A stretch of DNA of 64,000 nucleotides, taken from Verrucomicrobiota bacterium. Lineage in GTDB: Bacteria > Verrucomicrobiota > Verrucomicrobiia > Limisphaerales > JACRJZ01. The position numbers and the translations under genes are program-made. Below the pieces are notes generated by a model that was given only the letters and a program-made list of their open reading frames with translations, was not told where the DNA came from and did no database searches. Shown piece after piece: positions 43,692 through 52,737 of this stretch; position 1 is the stretch's first letter; each line of letters begins with the position of its first letter. The stretch lies in contig JACRJZ010000091.1 of NCBI GenBank assembly GCA_016219875.1, forward strand, positions 124,001-188,000, written 5' to 3'.

Positions 43692-46136
43692 CTATTGCAG
43701 CGTGACCAGCACCAGCACCATGCCCCGGCCTTCGGGCAGCACGCTCATGGCCTTGCCCAAGATGGCGCCTTGCGCCTTGGCATGGTCGGTGACTTTCCGG
43801 GCGTGGCCCGGCGTGTCGGACGTCGTGAGCAAATCGCCCGGCTTGATCGCTCCAAACTGGGCATCGGCCAGCACATAGACGCGGCCGCTGAGGGCCACGT
43901 TGCGACCGGCTTCGAGCGCATTCTCCTGCACCATGCTGATGCCGGCTTTGATCCCGTTGGCGCCGCTGACCACGCCGGCGACCTTGCGGTCGTAGGCCGA
44001 GCGGCTGAGTTGGAGGCGGCCGGGGCTGGTTTTGTCAATCACCACCACGCTGCCGGCCGCGACGTCTTGTTCGGTCATGGCGAACGGTTCGGCCAGGTCT
44101 GCGCCGCCCAGAATGGTGACGCTGTTGCAGCTCAGGTCGCCGTTCTGCTGCACCGTGAGGAGTGACTGGTAGCTGCCGTCCACGTTGTACTTCCCCACTG
44201 CGAACGTGCGGGGGCCGACGTCTTCGGCCGGAATGCCGGCGACCAATTGCCCCGGTTCCATGAAGAGGCCCCAGCGGCCCAGCCCGGCTTTGCTGCCGGC
44301 GCTCGAGTTGAACGTGTCCCAACCGCGGGTGATCAGCGGCGCATCCAGGGCGTCCAGGCCAATGCCCTTGTTGTTGGCGATCCAGAAGCCTTCATCGCCG
44401 ATGTAGAACCGGGCGCCGCCGTGGGCGGCCACATCAAAACTCTCCGCCTTGGTCGAGTACCGCGCTCCCGCTCCATCGGACCAGACGAAAGAACCGTCGT
44501 GCGCGGCGTGCGCGTCGCGTCCGGCGGCCAGGCTTCCCACGCCGGCGGCCTCGTTGTTCGAGCCGCCCGGCACCGCACCTTCCGAGCGAGCCGTGTTGTG
44601 ATGACCTCCGGCCACGACCCCGTTGGCGCTGGCGAGATTGTGGTGCCCGCCTCCCACCGCGCTGTTTGCCCCCGCCGTATTGTTGTAGCCGCCCGCTACC
44701 GTGCCGGCCTCTCCGGCTGAATTCCCATAACCGCCGGACACCGTGCCGTAGCTGCCGCTCACTTGGTTGGGGTTGGACACGCTTCCGAAGACGACGTCAG
44801 AGAAGAGGCTGCCGCCGCCCGCCACGGTAGCGCCCACGCAGCCTCCGGCAATGGTGTTGCCCGGATAGCCGGCGCGAACGTTGATGCTTTGTTCTGAGGA
44901 AAACAGGTTCCCCGACCAGGCCCGCTCCAAACGCAGGGCGATGTCGTTCTGGAGGCGCACATCAAATGTGTCGGCATTGGTGACGTTGAGGGACGGCAGC
45001 ACTTCGTCGCCGAACTGCAGCCCGCTGGGCGTTTGGAACCGGGTGGCCGTGACCACGCCCGCTTGGTCCACCGTCATCAGCGGGGTGGGCGTGCCGTCGG
45101 GCGCGTACTTCGCCACTTGCAGCAACTTGCCCGGCAGGTCATCGCCCGGCAGCCCGAGCGTGAGGCGATGTGGTTCCATGAACAGGCCCCAGCGGCCGAT
45201 GCCCGCCTTGCCGCCCGGCGCGCTGGGGTCAAACACGTCCCAATCGCGGACGATCATCGGCTCATCGGCGGCGCTCAAATGAATGCCGTGTGGCCACAGC
45301 CCGCTCCACGCCGACGGTGCCAGCGACAGGGCGACGACATTGGACAAGCCCGCGCCGTCGCCTTGGAAGCCGCCTTTGGCCCGCACCGTGCCATCGGCGG
45401 TCACCCAGAATCGTTGCTCGCCAAGTCCAGTTCTGCCCACAAAGAAATGGCCGGTGGTGGATTGGCCGAGGACGCCAGCGCCGTCCGGACTGAGCCCCTC
45501 CACGCCGGTGCCCCCACCGTTGTTCTGTCCCTGCACGCCGCGCGAGCCAATTCCCTGGGCGGAGCCAAGCAATCCCACGTTTGGCCCATCTGCGCTGTTG
45601 AAGACGCGCAGTCCATAGAAGCCTCCGCCTGTCCAGCTTTGGCCGTAATGGTCGTGATTGGTGCGGGCCAGATTGGCGGGCAGGTTCGCGTCCGGCACGG
45701 TGCCGGCAAGCTGGCTGGCTGACAGGGCCGCGCTCAGGTTTGTCGCCGTCCCGGCCTTGGTTGCGTAAAGCGCCTGCGGGGCGGGCGTGAGCGGCTGGCG
45801 CGGCGCGAGCAAGCTGAAGGCGCCGGCACTGCCGTTGGTGCGCACGCCGATCTCCAGCCAGACGGCGGCTCCCTCAAAGGGTGCGCTGCCGAAGTCCAGC
45901 ACTGCCGTAAAGAGTCCCCCGCTGACCTGGACCCGATTGGTCAGGAGGTTGCTGGCTGGACTGCCCGTCAGCGAGTCGTTGAAGAGTTGGAAGGTCAGTT
46001 CGTAGCTGCCGCTGGCGGGCGCGCCGCCGTCGGTGAGGTTGCCTTGATAGGTGAAGGCCGTGCCCAACGGCGCGGCGGGGAGTTCCAGACTGAACAGGAC
46101 GGCCAAGCCAAGGATGCGGAGGAGGTTTGTTTTCAT
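43692..46136 (-). CDS. Exported fibre protein with head repeats and GADLAEPF-type C-terminal domain
   Basis: 814 residues with a signal peptide (MKTNLLRILGLAVLFSLELPAAP). Shared N-terminal region GTAFTYQGNLTDGGAPASG, then a linker, a block with PIVRDWDVFDPSAPGG-like marker, and YadA-head-like TVAGGYNNTA repeats (about residues 440-560). The C-terminal 140 residues differ from the S74 fibre. They read GGADLAEPFAMTEQDVAAGSVVVID, VAGVVSGANGIK, NVALSGRVYVLAD, IKPGDLLTTSDTPGHARKV and end GRGMVLVLVTLQ. This domain is common at the ends of bacterial secreted fibres and resembles phage autoprocessing domains (G2-like); I name that only as a resemblance. It is the first gene after the first kinase. 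Confidence 0.82.
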   Translation of the reverse strand: MKTNLLRILGLAVLFSLELPAAPLGTAFTYQGNLTDGGAPASGSYELTFQLFNDSLTGSPASNLLTNRVQVSGGLFTAVLDFGSAPFEGAAVWLEIGVRTNGSAGAFSLLAPRQPLTPAPQALYATKAGTATNLSAALSASQLAGTVPDANLPANLARTNHDHYGQSWTGGGFYGLRVFNSADGPNVGLLGSAQGIGSRGVQGQNNGGGTGVEGLSPDGAGVLGQSTTGHFFVGRTGLGEQRFWVTADGTVRAKGGFQGDGAGLSNVVALSLAPSAWSGLWPHGIHLSAADEPMIVRDWDVFDPSAPGGKAGIGRWGLFMEPHRLTLGLPGDDLPGKLLQVAKYAPDGTPTPLMTVDQAGVVTATRFQTPSGLQFGDEVLPSLNVTNADTFDVRLQNDIALRLERAWSGNLFSSEQSINVRAGYPGNTIAGGCVGATVAGGGSLFSDVVFGSVSNPNQVSGSYGTVSGGYGNSAGEAGTVAGGYNNTAGANSAVGGGHHNLASANGVVAGGHHNTARSEGAVPGGSNNEAAGVGSLAAGRDAHAAHDGSFVWSDGAGARYSTKAESFDVAAHGGARFYIGDEGFWIANNKGIGLDALDAPLITRGWDTFNSSAGSKAGLGRWGLFMEPGQLVAGIPAEDVGPRTFAVGKYNVDGSYQSLLTVQQNGDLSCNSVTILGGADLAEPFAMTEQDVAAGSVVVIDKTSPGRLQLSRSAYDRKVAGVVSGANGIKAGISMVQENALEAGRNVALSGRVYVLADAQFGAIKPGDLLTTSDTPGHARKVTDHAKAQGAILGKAMSVLPEGRGMVLVLVTLQ

Positions 46137-46193
46137 CGTGGGGGTTTCTCAGGGTTGTCGGAAATCGGCGGCACCGAAGCCTCGTTCAAAACG

Positions 46194-46422
46194 GTAGCAG
46201 CCGACGTGAGGAGAGTCGGAGCAACCGCCGACAGTTGCTGCATCGGGCCCAGGAACGGAGCGCGGCTGTGGTCGAAGACCCAGCCGCAGCAGTTACGCCA
46301 CCGCTGCGGCTGGTCCTGCGGACACAGCCGCGCTCCGTTCCTTGGCAGGCTCTGGTCTTCTGTCTGATCTCTGACTCCTGACTTCTGACCTCTGAATGGA
46401 GCCTCCTCACGTCGGCTGCTAC
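46194..46422. repeat. Family A element (copy 4) split by another palindrome
   Basis: Left part of family A at 46194-46213 and full right arm at 46399-46422, far apart. Between them is an independent palindrome with 20-nt exact arms, aggaacggagcgcggctgtg (46251-46270) and its complement (46323-46342), plus gactcctgacttctgacctc phrases (46372-46394). It fills the 423-nt spacer between the first kinase and the first fibre gene; no gene is present there. Confidence 0.85.
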
Positions 46423-46559
46423 GGGGGTGGGCAATCGTCTCACTGCAGATCTGAAAACCTGCGCGACCAGGCGCCCCAAACGTTGAGCCGGAATGCGGAC
46501 ACGTTGCTGCCATGAAGATGAATCCGCAACGAGAGGGGGCGATCTTTCAAAAAAAAAAA

Positions 46560-49500
46560 TTACTTCGCCGATGGCGCCACCGCCCAGTCCAGGTTGAGTT
46601 CGGCCAGACGGCACCGCAGGGTGGCCAAGTTCCAAAGCTGGATGAGATGCGATTCGGTCACCACCGCGAGTTGGTCGCCGGCATGGTTGAACGTCAGCGC
46701 CGAGATGGTGCGCGGCAGCGGGCTTTCGAGGACGGCCAGTTCGGCGCCGGTGCGCGCGTCGCGGAGTTGCACCTCGGTCCGCGTCAGGGCCAGGGCCAGG
46801 AGCCGGCCATCGCGCGAGAAGGCGACCGGACCTTGCAGCGTGGCGGCGTTGCGACGCGGGAAGCGCCAGCCGGGCCGGCCCGTGGCCACGTCCCAGAAGC
46901 AGACTTCCTCCCCACCGCCCGTGACCAGCCAGCGATTGTCGGGCGCGAAGGCCACGCACGCGCTGCCCGTCACTTCCGTGCGCCAAGCTTCTTCGCGGGT
47001 TGGCAGGTCCCACAACCGGACCAAGCTGGGATGGCCAAAAGTGCAGGCGGCCAGCCAGCGGCAGTCAGGACTGAGGGCCAGCCAGTACGGCCTTTCCGGG
47101 CACGGCAAGGTGCCCGTCAGGATCCCGTCGCGCCGCACCGTGATGTGGTCGCCATGCAAGTAGGCCAGCACTTGGCCGTCGTCGCTCAGGCAGCCGCGCT
47201 GATAGTTGTCGTCCGTGGCGCTGATGGTTTCCGGCGCGCCGAAGGAGAGCGCGCCGCTGCCCGCCGTCGCCAACGGCCAGCGGAACACGCCGTCCTGGCG
47301 GCACACGAGCAACTCGCGGCGCCCCGGGTGGAACATGACGGAACAGGCCTTCGCCGAGGGCAAGTGCGCCAGTTCAACCCTTTCCGCTACGTTCCACACG
47401 CGGACGCCGTCGTAGCTCGCCGTGGCCAGTTGGCGGTCGTCTGGGCTGAAGGCCACGCCCCACGGGCCTTTGGTGTCGTCGCCGCGCACGGCCGGTTCCG
47501 GCTCGGTCCAGAGGCGGCAGATACGGTCATCGACGATCTCGTGGAGCATGATTTCATCGCGGCCGAACGGCAGAAGCGCGAGTTGCCGGCCGTCCGAACT
47601 GAAACGCAACTCGGTGCCCGCCGAGGGCAGCGCGAGCCACAAATGGCCGCTGGCCATGTCCCACAAGCACGTCGTTCCATCCCAACTGGACGTGGCCAGC
47701 AACTCGCCGTGCGGATGCAGGGCCAGGGCCGTCAGCCGCGCTTGGTGGCCGCCGAGCACGCGGCTCAATCGGCCAGCGGGGATTTCCCAGAGCCGCACGC
47801 AAGCATCGCCGGCGGCGGTGACCAGCGTGCGGCCTGACGGCGCCCAACGCAGGTCGTCCACGCGCGCAGGATGCGGGAGCCAGATCTCGGCGGCGGCGTT
47901 GTCGGTGCCGACCACGACCACGGCGTTGCTCGCGCTCAGCGCCACGGCCAACCGCTGGCCATCGTGACTGAAGGCCAGTCCCGCCGCGGGGCAGGGCAGG
48001 GGGATCGTCTTCCGCACCGCGCGCGTCTCAAGGTCGAGCAACTCGACCCGCTCCTCGATCCGGCCCACTGCGACCAGCCCGCGCGCCGCCGAGAAATCCG
48101 CCACGACGCCGGCGCTCAGGTTGGTCAAAGCGAAGCGCAGCGTGCGTTGATCTACGTCCCAGAGGCGAATAGCGCCGTCCGTGTCGGCGGCGAGGAGGTG
48201 GTTCGGAGAGGCGGGCACGAACGACATCGTCTCCACCGGCACGCCGCCGCCCGGCCACGAGGCGAGTTCCGCCTGGTCCTTCACGCGCCGCAGCGTGACG
48301 CGGCCGGCAGTGTCGCTGCTGGCATACGTCTCCAGACTGGGATGAAGACGCGGGTGGGACTCGTCCGCGCCGGGCAACGGCAGGGGCGCTCGTGGCAGGA
48401 GATCGGGCAGGGCGAGGCAGGCGATGGCTTCGTTGCGCAACTCCATGCTGTTGCTGGCGGCGGCGGCCTGGCGCAGAGCTTGGAGGCTTTCCACGCGCGC
48501 GCCGCTCATCCCGCTGCGGCGTCCGGCGCGGGCCTGGGCCAGGAGCGAGTTCCACAATTGCCGGCGGGCCTCCTGTTCCGCATGCTCGATGCGCCTAGCC
48601 CGCTCGTGTTCCCGGCGCGCCTCCAACGCCGCCAGCAAGTAGCCGCCCACCGCCAGGCCGCCGATCAAGGCGCTCACCAAGCTGGCTTTCTTGAGCAGCG
48701 AGAGGTGGCGTTCGAGCGAGCGCATCCGGCGCACGGAGCGGCCGCTTTGCAGCAACGCCAAGTCCGCCTGCATGTCTTCCGCCGTCTGGTAGCGGCGGGC
48801 GGCCTGGCCTTCGCAGGCTTTGAGGATGATTTCGTGAAATTCCAGCAAGCCGTGCCCGCTCGGCAGTTCGAGCCACGCCGGCGGGATTTCGGGAAACCGC
48901 AGCCGGTCGAGGCCCGTGGCCGCTTCGTAAAGCACTTTGCCGAGGCTGTAGAGATCGGCCGACGACGTGCCCGGCCCCTCCGGCGGAATGAAGCCTTCGG
49001 TGCCGACAAACGAGCGCGATTCGCCCAACTCGGAGACCAGCCCGATGTCCGCCAGCTTGGGCCGGCCACGGACGAAGATGATGTTCGAAGGCTTGAGGTC
49101 GCGGTGGATCAGCCCGCTCTTGTGCAAGTGCCCGAGCGCGGCGGCGAGGGCGAGGCCGACGTCGAGCAACTGGTCCACCGGCAGCGCGCCGCGCCGCTGG
49201 AGATCGGCGCGGAGCGTCCGAGGGACGTAGGTCTGAGGGTTCAAGGTTCGAGGTTCAAGGTTCAAAGTTGTCTTCGAGCCGGCCGCGCTCCCGTCTGAGC
49301 TTTCGTTCGCCAAGCACGAGCTTTGAACTTTGAACTCTGAACCTTGAACTAAGGCATCGTCCGCCAACTCCATCACGTAGTAAAAACAGCCGGCGGCCGG
49401 GTTGCGTCCGACGTGCAAGACCTGCACCAGCCCTTCGTGCGAGCGCGACACTGGCTCGAACTTTTGAATGCCTGCGAACTCGCGCTCGAAGGGGCGGTCG

Positions 49501-49661
49501 CTGTCAAAGGTGTGGCGGAAGACGATCTTCGCCGCGCGGCAGGTGCCCATGACGTTGCGGGCCAGCCAGACTTCGCCGTAACTGCCCCGGCCAACGAGAC
49601 GCAGCAACTCGTGATCGGGAATCGGCGGCGGGGCCGCGGAGTCGGACACGGTGGCGTTCAT
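46560..49661 (-). CDS. Ser/Thr protein kinase with WD40 repeats (module 1)
   Basis: 1033 residues from the ATG at 49661, chosen because the frame further upstream is repeat-derived. Kinase core: GRGSYGEVWLAR (glycine loop, about 24), AAKIVFRH, YYVMELAD hinge, HRDLKPSNIIF (catalytic), LADIGLVSE where DFG is DIG, and PPEGPGTSSADLYSLGKVL. A 40-residue insert just after the hinge is encoded by a phrase-like inverted repeat. A membrane segment (ASLVSALIGGLAVGGYLLAAL, about 330) is followed by a charged helix and about ten WD40 blades to the C-terminus. The WD part is therefore probably outside the membrane and the kinase inside. It follows its ECF sigma gene. An 11-T run comes immediately after the stop. 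Confidence 0.88.
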   Translation of the reverse strand: MNATVSDSAAPPPIPDHELLRLVGRGSYGEVWLARNVMGTCRAAKIVFRHTFDSDRPFEREFAGIQKFEPVSRSHEGLVQVLHVGRNPAAGCFYYVMELADDALVQGSEFKVQSSCLANESSDGSAAGSKTTLNLEPRTLNPQTYVPRTLRADLQRRGALPVDQLLDVGLALAAALGHLHKSGLIHRDLKPSNIIFVRGRPKLADIGLVSELGESRSFVGTEGFIPPEGPGTSSADLYSLGKVLYEAATGLDRLRFPEIPPAWLELPSGHGLLEFHEIILKACEGQAARRYQTAEDMQADLALLQSGRSVRRMRSLERHLSLLKKASLVSALIGGLAVGGYLLAALEARREHERARRIEHAEQEARRQLWNSLLAQARAGRRSGMSGARVESLQALRQAAAASNSMELRNEAIACLALPDLLPRAPLPLPGADESHPRLHPSLETYASSDTAGRVTLRRVKDQAELASWPGGGVPVETMSFVPASPNHLLAADTDGAIRLWDVDQRTLRFALTNLSAGVVADFSAARGLVAVGRIEERVELLDLETRAVRKTIPLPCPAAGLAFSHDGQRLAVALSASNAVVVVGTDNAAAEIWLPHPARVDDLRWAPSGRTLVTAAGDACVRLWEIPAGRLSRVLGGHQARLTALALHPHGELLATSSWDGTTCLWDMASGHLWLALPSAGTELRFSSDGRQLALLPFGRDEIMLHEIVDDRICRLWTEPEPAVRGDDTKGPWGVAFSPDDRQLATASYDGVRVWNVAERVELAHLPSAKACSVMFHPGRRELLVCRQDGVFRWPLATAGSGALSFGAPETISATDDNYQRGCLSDDGQVLAYLHGDHITVRRDGILTGTLPCPERPYWLALSPDCRWLAACTFGHPSLVRLWDLPTREEAWRTEVTGSACVAFAPDNRWLVTGGGEEVCFWDVATGRPGWRFPRRNAATLQGPVAFSRDGRLLALALTRTEVQLRDARTGAELAVLESPLPRTISALTFNHAGDQLAVVTESHLIQLWNLATLRCRLAELNLDWAVAPSAK
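49238..49350. repeat. Phrase-like inverted repeat inserted in the kinase domain coding sequence
   Basis: Left arm of gttcaag/gttcgag units (49238-49267), right arm ctttgaactttgaactctga and ccttgaact (49321-49350), mainly reverse complements, loop about 53 nt. On the minus strand it is read as GSEFKVQSS...TLNLEPRTLNPQ between the kinase hinge and the next helix, with no frame break. Confidence 0.85.
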
Positions 49662-49893
49662 GGGGACGGAGATTAAGCACGAAATCCGAAATTTGAAACA
49701 AATCTCAAATCCGAATGGGCAAACCCGAAGCCCCTCCAGGGCTGACTCAAGAATCATGCGGCGAGGAGCGCGGGCAGCCTGCCCGCGCTCCTTCTTGAAT
49801 CAACTCTGAAGCCCCCCCGGCCCAAGGTCGTTTCAGGATGCCCACACCCCCTCACGCGGAATCAGACCTCTCTCGAGGCGATTTCAAAACTCC

Positions 49894-49958
49894 GTAGCAG
49901 CCGACATGAGGGGGCTTTGTTTCCTTTGAAATTAGAGCCTCCTCACGTCGGCTGCTTC
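49894..49958. repeat. Family A palindromic element, copy 5 (diverged), spacer 49662-49973
   Basis: Arms 49894-49917 and 49935-49958 with a 17-nt loop. The left arm has changes against the consensus (ccgacatgagggggct), while the right arm keeps it. Outer tttcaaaac/gttttgaaa (49882-49890, 49960-49968) extend the pairing. The other part of the spacer (49675-49735) holds gaaatccgaaatttgaaaca phrases and no gene. Confidence 0.85.
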
Positions 49959-49973
49959 GGTTTTGAAAGAGAC

Positions 49974-50642
49974 TCACTCGCCCTCCGGCCAGACGCCGTC
50001 TTTCGCCCGCTCCAGCTTGCGCATCTCTTCACGGAGTGCGCGGGCGACGCGATGCTTGGCCAGATAGACTTGCCCCAGGCTCACGCCCAGCGAGCGGGTG
50101 ATCTTCCCGATGGGCGTCTGTTTCAGGGCGTAGAGATCAAAGATGAGGTACTGCTTGGCGCTCACGCGGGCCTTGACGCGCTCCAAGGCCGTCTCCAGCG
50201 AATGCCGTTGCCACTCGGCCTCCCAGAGGGCGTCGAGTTGCGGGAGGGCGGGATCGGGCGCGCGTTCGAGAAAGCTCGTCCCGGTCCCGGTGGCCGGAGC
50301 CGGCCGGATCAGAGTCGCTTTGGCGGAGGCCTTTTTGCGGAGGTGATCGGCGATGCGCGAGCGGACGTTCAGCAGCAGCCAGGCCTTGAAGGAGCCGATG
50401 GCGGGATCGTAGCGGAAGCCGCGCATCTTCTTGGCCACGCCCAGGACGGTTTCCTGGACGACGTCCTCCGCTTCCGTGTGCGAAAGCCCCGCCTGGAGCG
50501 CCACGCTGTAAATGAGCTTCCAGTACGTGTCGAAGAAGACGCGCCAGCCTTCCTGGTCGTCCCAGTTCTTGAGCCGCGTCAGCAGACTGCGCCGAGTCGG
50601 CAAGAACTCGTCCGGCGGCTCGATGTGTTTTTCGTCGATCAT
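49974..50642 (-). CDS. ECF RNA polymerase sigma factor (module 1)
   Basis: 222 residues from the Met at 50642; an earlier in-frame Met at 50696 lies in sequence without family resemblance. Region 2: GWRVFFDTYWKLIYSVALQAGLSHTEAEDVVQETVLGVAKKM, with the LLLNVRSRIADHLRKK segment. Region 4: KQTPIGKITRSLGVSLGQVYLAKHRVARALREEM, a helix-turn-helix for the -35 element. It is upstream of the WD40 kinase in the same direction. Family knowledge: many Planctomycetota and Verrucomicrobiota ECF factors are paired with Hanks kinases, which probably control them by phosphorylation instead of an anti-sigma factor. No anti-sigma gene is visible here. Confidence 0.88.
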   Translation of the reverse strand: MIDEKHIEPPDEFLPTRRSLLTRLKNWDDQEGWRVFFDTYWKLIYSVALQAGLSHTEAEDVVQETVLGVAKKMRGFRYDPAIGSFKAWLLLNVRSRIADHLRKKASAKATLIRPAPATGTGTSFLERAPDPALPQLDALWEAEWQRHSLETALERVKARVSAKQYLIFDLYALKQTPIGKITRSLGVSLGQVYLAKHRVARALREEMRKLERAKDGVWPEGE

Positions 50643-50726
50643 CGCGGGCGTGCGGCGCCCGAAGATAAGTCCGCAACCGCCCGCGCATTCTTTCAAAACC
50701 TTTTCAAACGGCGACTGAAAAACCCC

Positions 50727-50753
50727 GCAGCAGCCTCCTCACGTCGGCTGCTA
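50727..50753. repeat. Family A remnant, copy 6 (internal deletion)
   Basis: gcagcag (50727-50733) is joined directly to cctcctcacgtcggctgct. This looks like a copy that lost most of the left arm and the loop. It lies between the phosphodiesterase and ECF sigma genes. Confidence 0.7.
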
Positions 50754-50794
50754 TGGCTTTGAAGGTTTCGCCTGACGACCCAGTGCAAAGCCTT

Positions 50795-52429
50795 TCAAGG
50801 CTTGCGCAGACGATAGAACCTGGCATCGCGCGGGCTTGCCTCGGTGTGGTAGCAGTTCGTTCCGTCGGTCGCGTAAGGTGGCGCCAACTCATTCCACACA
50901 ATCGGTGTGGCGGAGAGATCGTCGGTCCAGTGAAGGCGCCAAGCCGGGTCCGCGTTGGGCCACAGCACGGCCACGACACCGTTGGTGAACGCGATGGCAA
51001 GTGACGGCGGGCGGGCTCTCGGTGTGAGCACGAAGCTGAGGTTGTCGGCGCTCGCGTCGTTCTGGCCCGAGGCGACACGGTGGGTGAGGGTGAAATCCAC
51101 AAAGCGCGTTCCGGTCGGCAGAAGGCCGTTGGTGCTGCGCTCCAGCAGTCCGGTCACGCCGAAGCGATCGTTCGGCGAAGCGTTGCCCACCGCGTTCGAG
51201 CCGAGCACTGCGCCAGCGCTGCTGAGAAACTGCACTGCGAGGACCGCATGGTCCGCTTGCGCCCCGGCACCGCCAAACCAGCCTGACAAGATGTAGTCCA
51301 CACCGGAACCGTCCACGTCGGCGGCCAGGCTGGAGAGGGCGATGCGTTGAGAGATCGAGCCTTGGGCCGTGCCGCCGAGGAAGAAGTTGGCACCGCGATT
51401 CGTCGGGCCGGGGCTGGTCGCGGATGGGAAGTTGGAGTGCGAGCCATAGACGCCAAGGGTGGTGCTTGCCAGATCGAACCACCAAGCGATGCCACGGTTG
51501 GTTGTGTAGTTGTTCGTCCCGGAGTTGGCTTCGGCGTCGCCATTGAAAATGAGGTTGGTCCCAAAGCGCGGCAGCGGCAGCGGCAGCCCGACCGCGTGAG
51601 CGTCCATGTTCCACGCCGGATCAATCGGCACGCTGAGATGAGAGAGCACCGTGGCGCACGCATCGACGATCGTCGGGGCCGGCCAAATCACGCCCCGCGC
51701 CGCAGCCGGCCCGCTGTAGATGCTGAAGACGATGCGCGAGCGCTCCGGGTCGGGATGATCGTGCTCGCCGTGGTCTGATTGCACGATGACCAGCCAGTTT
51801 TCGTTGGAGTAGGTCACGCGGTTCGTGAGTGCTCCGATGATTTGCCCCACGCGACCGTCGGCAATTTCGATGGCGCGGACATAGTTGCTCACGGTTGGCC
51901 CCCAGCCAAAGTTGTGGCCGGCGGAATCCACGTCTAGCAGCAGCATCCAAAAAACGTCGGGATTGGAGTTGGTGAGACGACGGCAGGTTTCAATCGTCAC
52001 GGCGGCGTCGCTGGCGAAGGAGAGTTTCACGTCGGCCTCTGGCACCGCAGTCAGCATCGGCGCCCAGCGGGCGAAGGCCAGCGTGTTCAAGTTGCTGTGG
52101 GCCGTTTCGAGCCGCCGGAAAAAGCTCGGGTAGGCCGCGAATTGATGACCGGAGAAACTGTTGCCCGGATCGTTGACGCCGTGCTTGTCGCCCCAAACGC
52201 CGGTGAAGAAGCTCGACCAACACGCCGCGCTGTGCGTGACCGGATGCGTCACCCCGCGCACGGAGTAACAACCGTTGGACTTGAGCGCGTCAAGGTTCGG
52301 CGTGCGCGCCACGGCCAGGGCGCTGGGCATGGTGCCATCGATGCCGATGATCAGGACTTTGTTGGTGAGCGCTCCGGCATCGGTTGCGAGGCCCGCCAGC
52401 ACGGCCAATACGACGAGAGAAGAATTCAT
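50795..52429 (-). CDS. Exported alkaline phosphatase-superfamily protein (type I phosphodiesterase-like)
   Basis: 544 residues with a signal peptide (MNSSLVVLAVLAGLATDAGA). The phosphodiesterase domain spans about 22-280. It begins KVLIIGIDGTMPSAL, where the Asp is a metal ligand. THPVTHSAACWSSFFTGVWGDKHGVND carries the likely nucleophile region. LLLDVDSAGHNFGW and IVQSDHGEHDHPDP supply further Asp/His ligands. The central part is a beta-sandwich-like region (FNGDAEANSGTNNY...). The C-terminus WRLHWTDDLSATPIVWNELAPPYATDGTN with ARFYRLRKP matches the tail of the small exported proteins. It acts outside the cytoplasm on a phosphate ester, which the sequence does not identify. It sits between the two surface modules. 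Confidence 0.82.
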   Translation of the reverse strand: MNSSLVVLAVLAGLATDAGALTNKVLIIGIDGTMPSALAVARTPNLDALKSNGCYSVRGVTHPVTHSAACWSSFFTGVWGDKHGVNDPGNSFSGHQFAAYPSFFRRLETAHSNLNTLAFARWAPMLTAVPEADVKLSFASDAAVTIETCRRLTNSNPDVFWMLLLDVDSAGHNFGWGPTVSNYVRAIEIADGRVGQIIGALTNRVTYSNENWLVIVQSDHGEHDHPDPERSRIVFSIYSGPAAARGVIWPAPTIVDACATVLSHLSVPIDPAWNMDAHAVGLPLPLPRFGTNLIFNGDAEANSGTNNYTTNRGIAWWFDLASTTLGVYGSHSNFPSATSPGPTNRGANFFLGGTAQGSISQRIALSSLAADVDGSGVDYILSGWFGGAGAQADHAVLAVQFLSSAGAVLGSNAVGNASPNDRFGVTGLLERSTNGLLPTGTRFVDFTLTHRVASGQNDASADNLSFVLTPRARPPSLAIAFTNGVVAVLWPNADPAWRLHWTDDLSATPIVWNELAPPYATDGTNCYHTEASPRDARFYRLRKP

Positions 52430-52555
52430 GGCAGTTGCTTTGAACTGCCCCGTTTATCCCAGTTCCACGGCGCAAAAGCCACTCCAGAAAATCCCCGCCT
52501 GGTCGAGAATCGCCGGACGGCAGGGCAGGGGACCACAGGGCTGATTCAAGAAAGC

Positions 52556-52647
52556 GTAGCAGCCGACGTGAGGAGGCTCACATCGATTGGAGATTGCGGA
52601 TTGCAGATCGCAGATTGGAAATGGAGCCTCCTCACGTCGGCTGCTAC
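52556..52647. repeat. Family A palindromic element, copy 7 (expanded loop), spacer 52430-52737
   Basis: Exact 24-nt arms at 52556-52579 and 52624-52647, but the loop is 44 nt and holds gattggagattgcggattgc-type phrases instead of the usual 17 nt. The wider spacer contains no gene. Confidence 0.88.
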
Positions 52648-52737
52648 GATCCAGGGATTCTTGAGTCCATCGTGCAGGGGACCGGCGTACAGCCGTGGCG
52701 CAGTTGAAAAGCGGGAGTCCTCACCGGACGGCCCCAG

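Noticed and set aside
38850..46136. Prophage tail-fibre region
   Set aside because: The fibre proteins have signal peptides and sit among ECF sigma, kinase and M6-like protease genes; no capsid, portal, tail-tape or integrase gene is present.
46549..46559. Eleven-base A run after the first kinase as an intrinsic terminator
   Set aside because: There is no stem-loop directly before the T-tract on the transcribed strand, only the end of the coding sequence.
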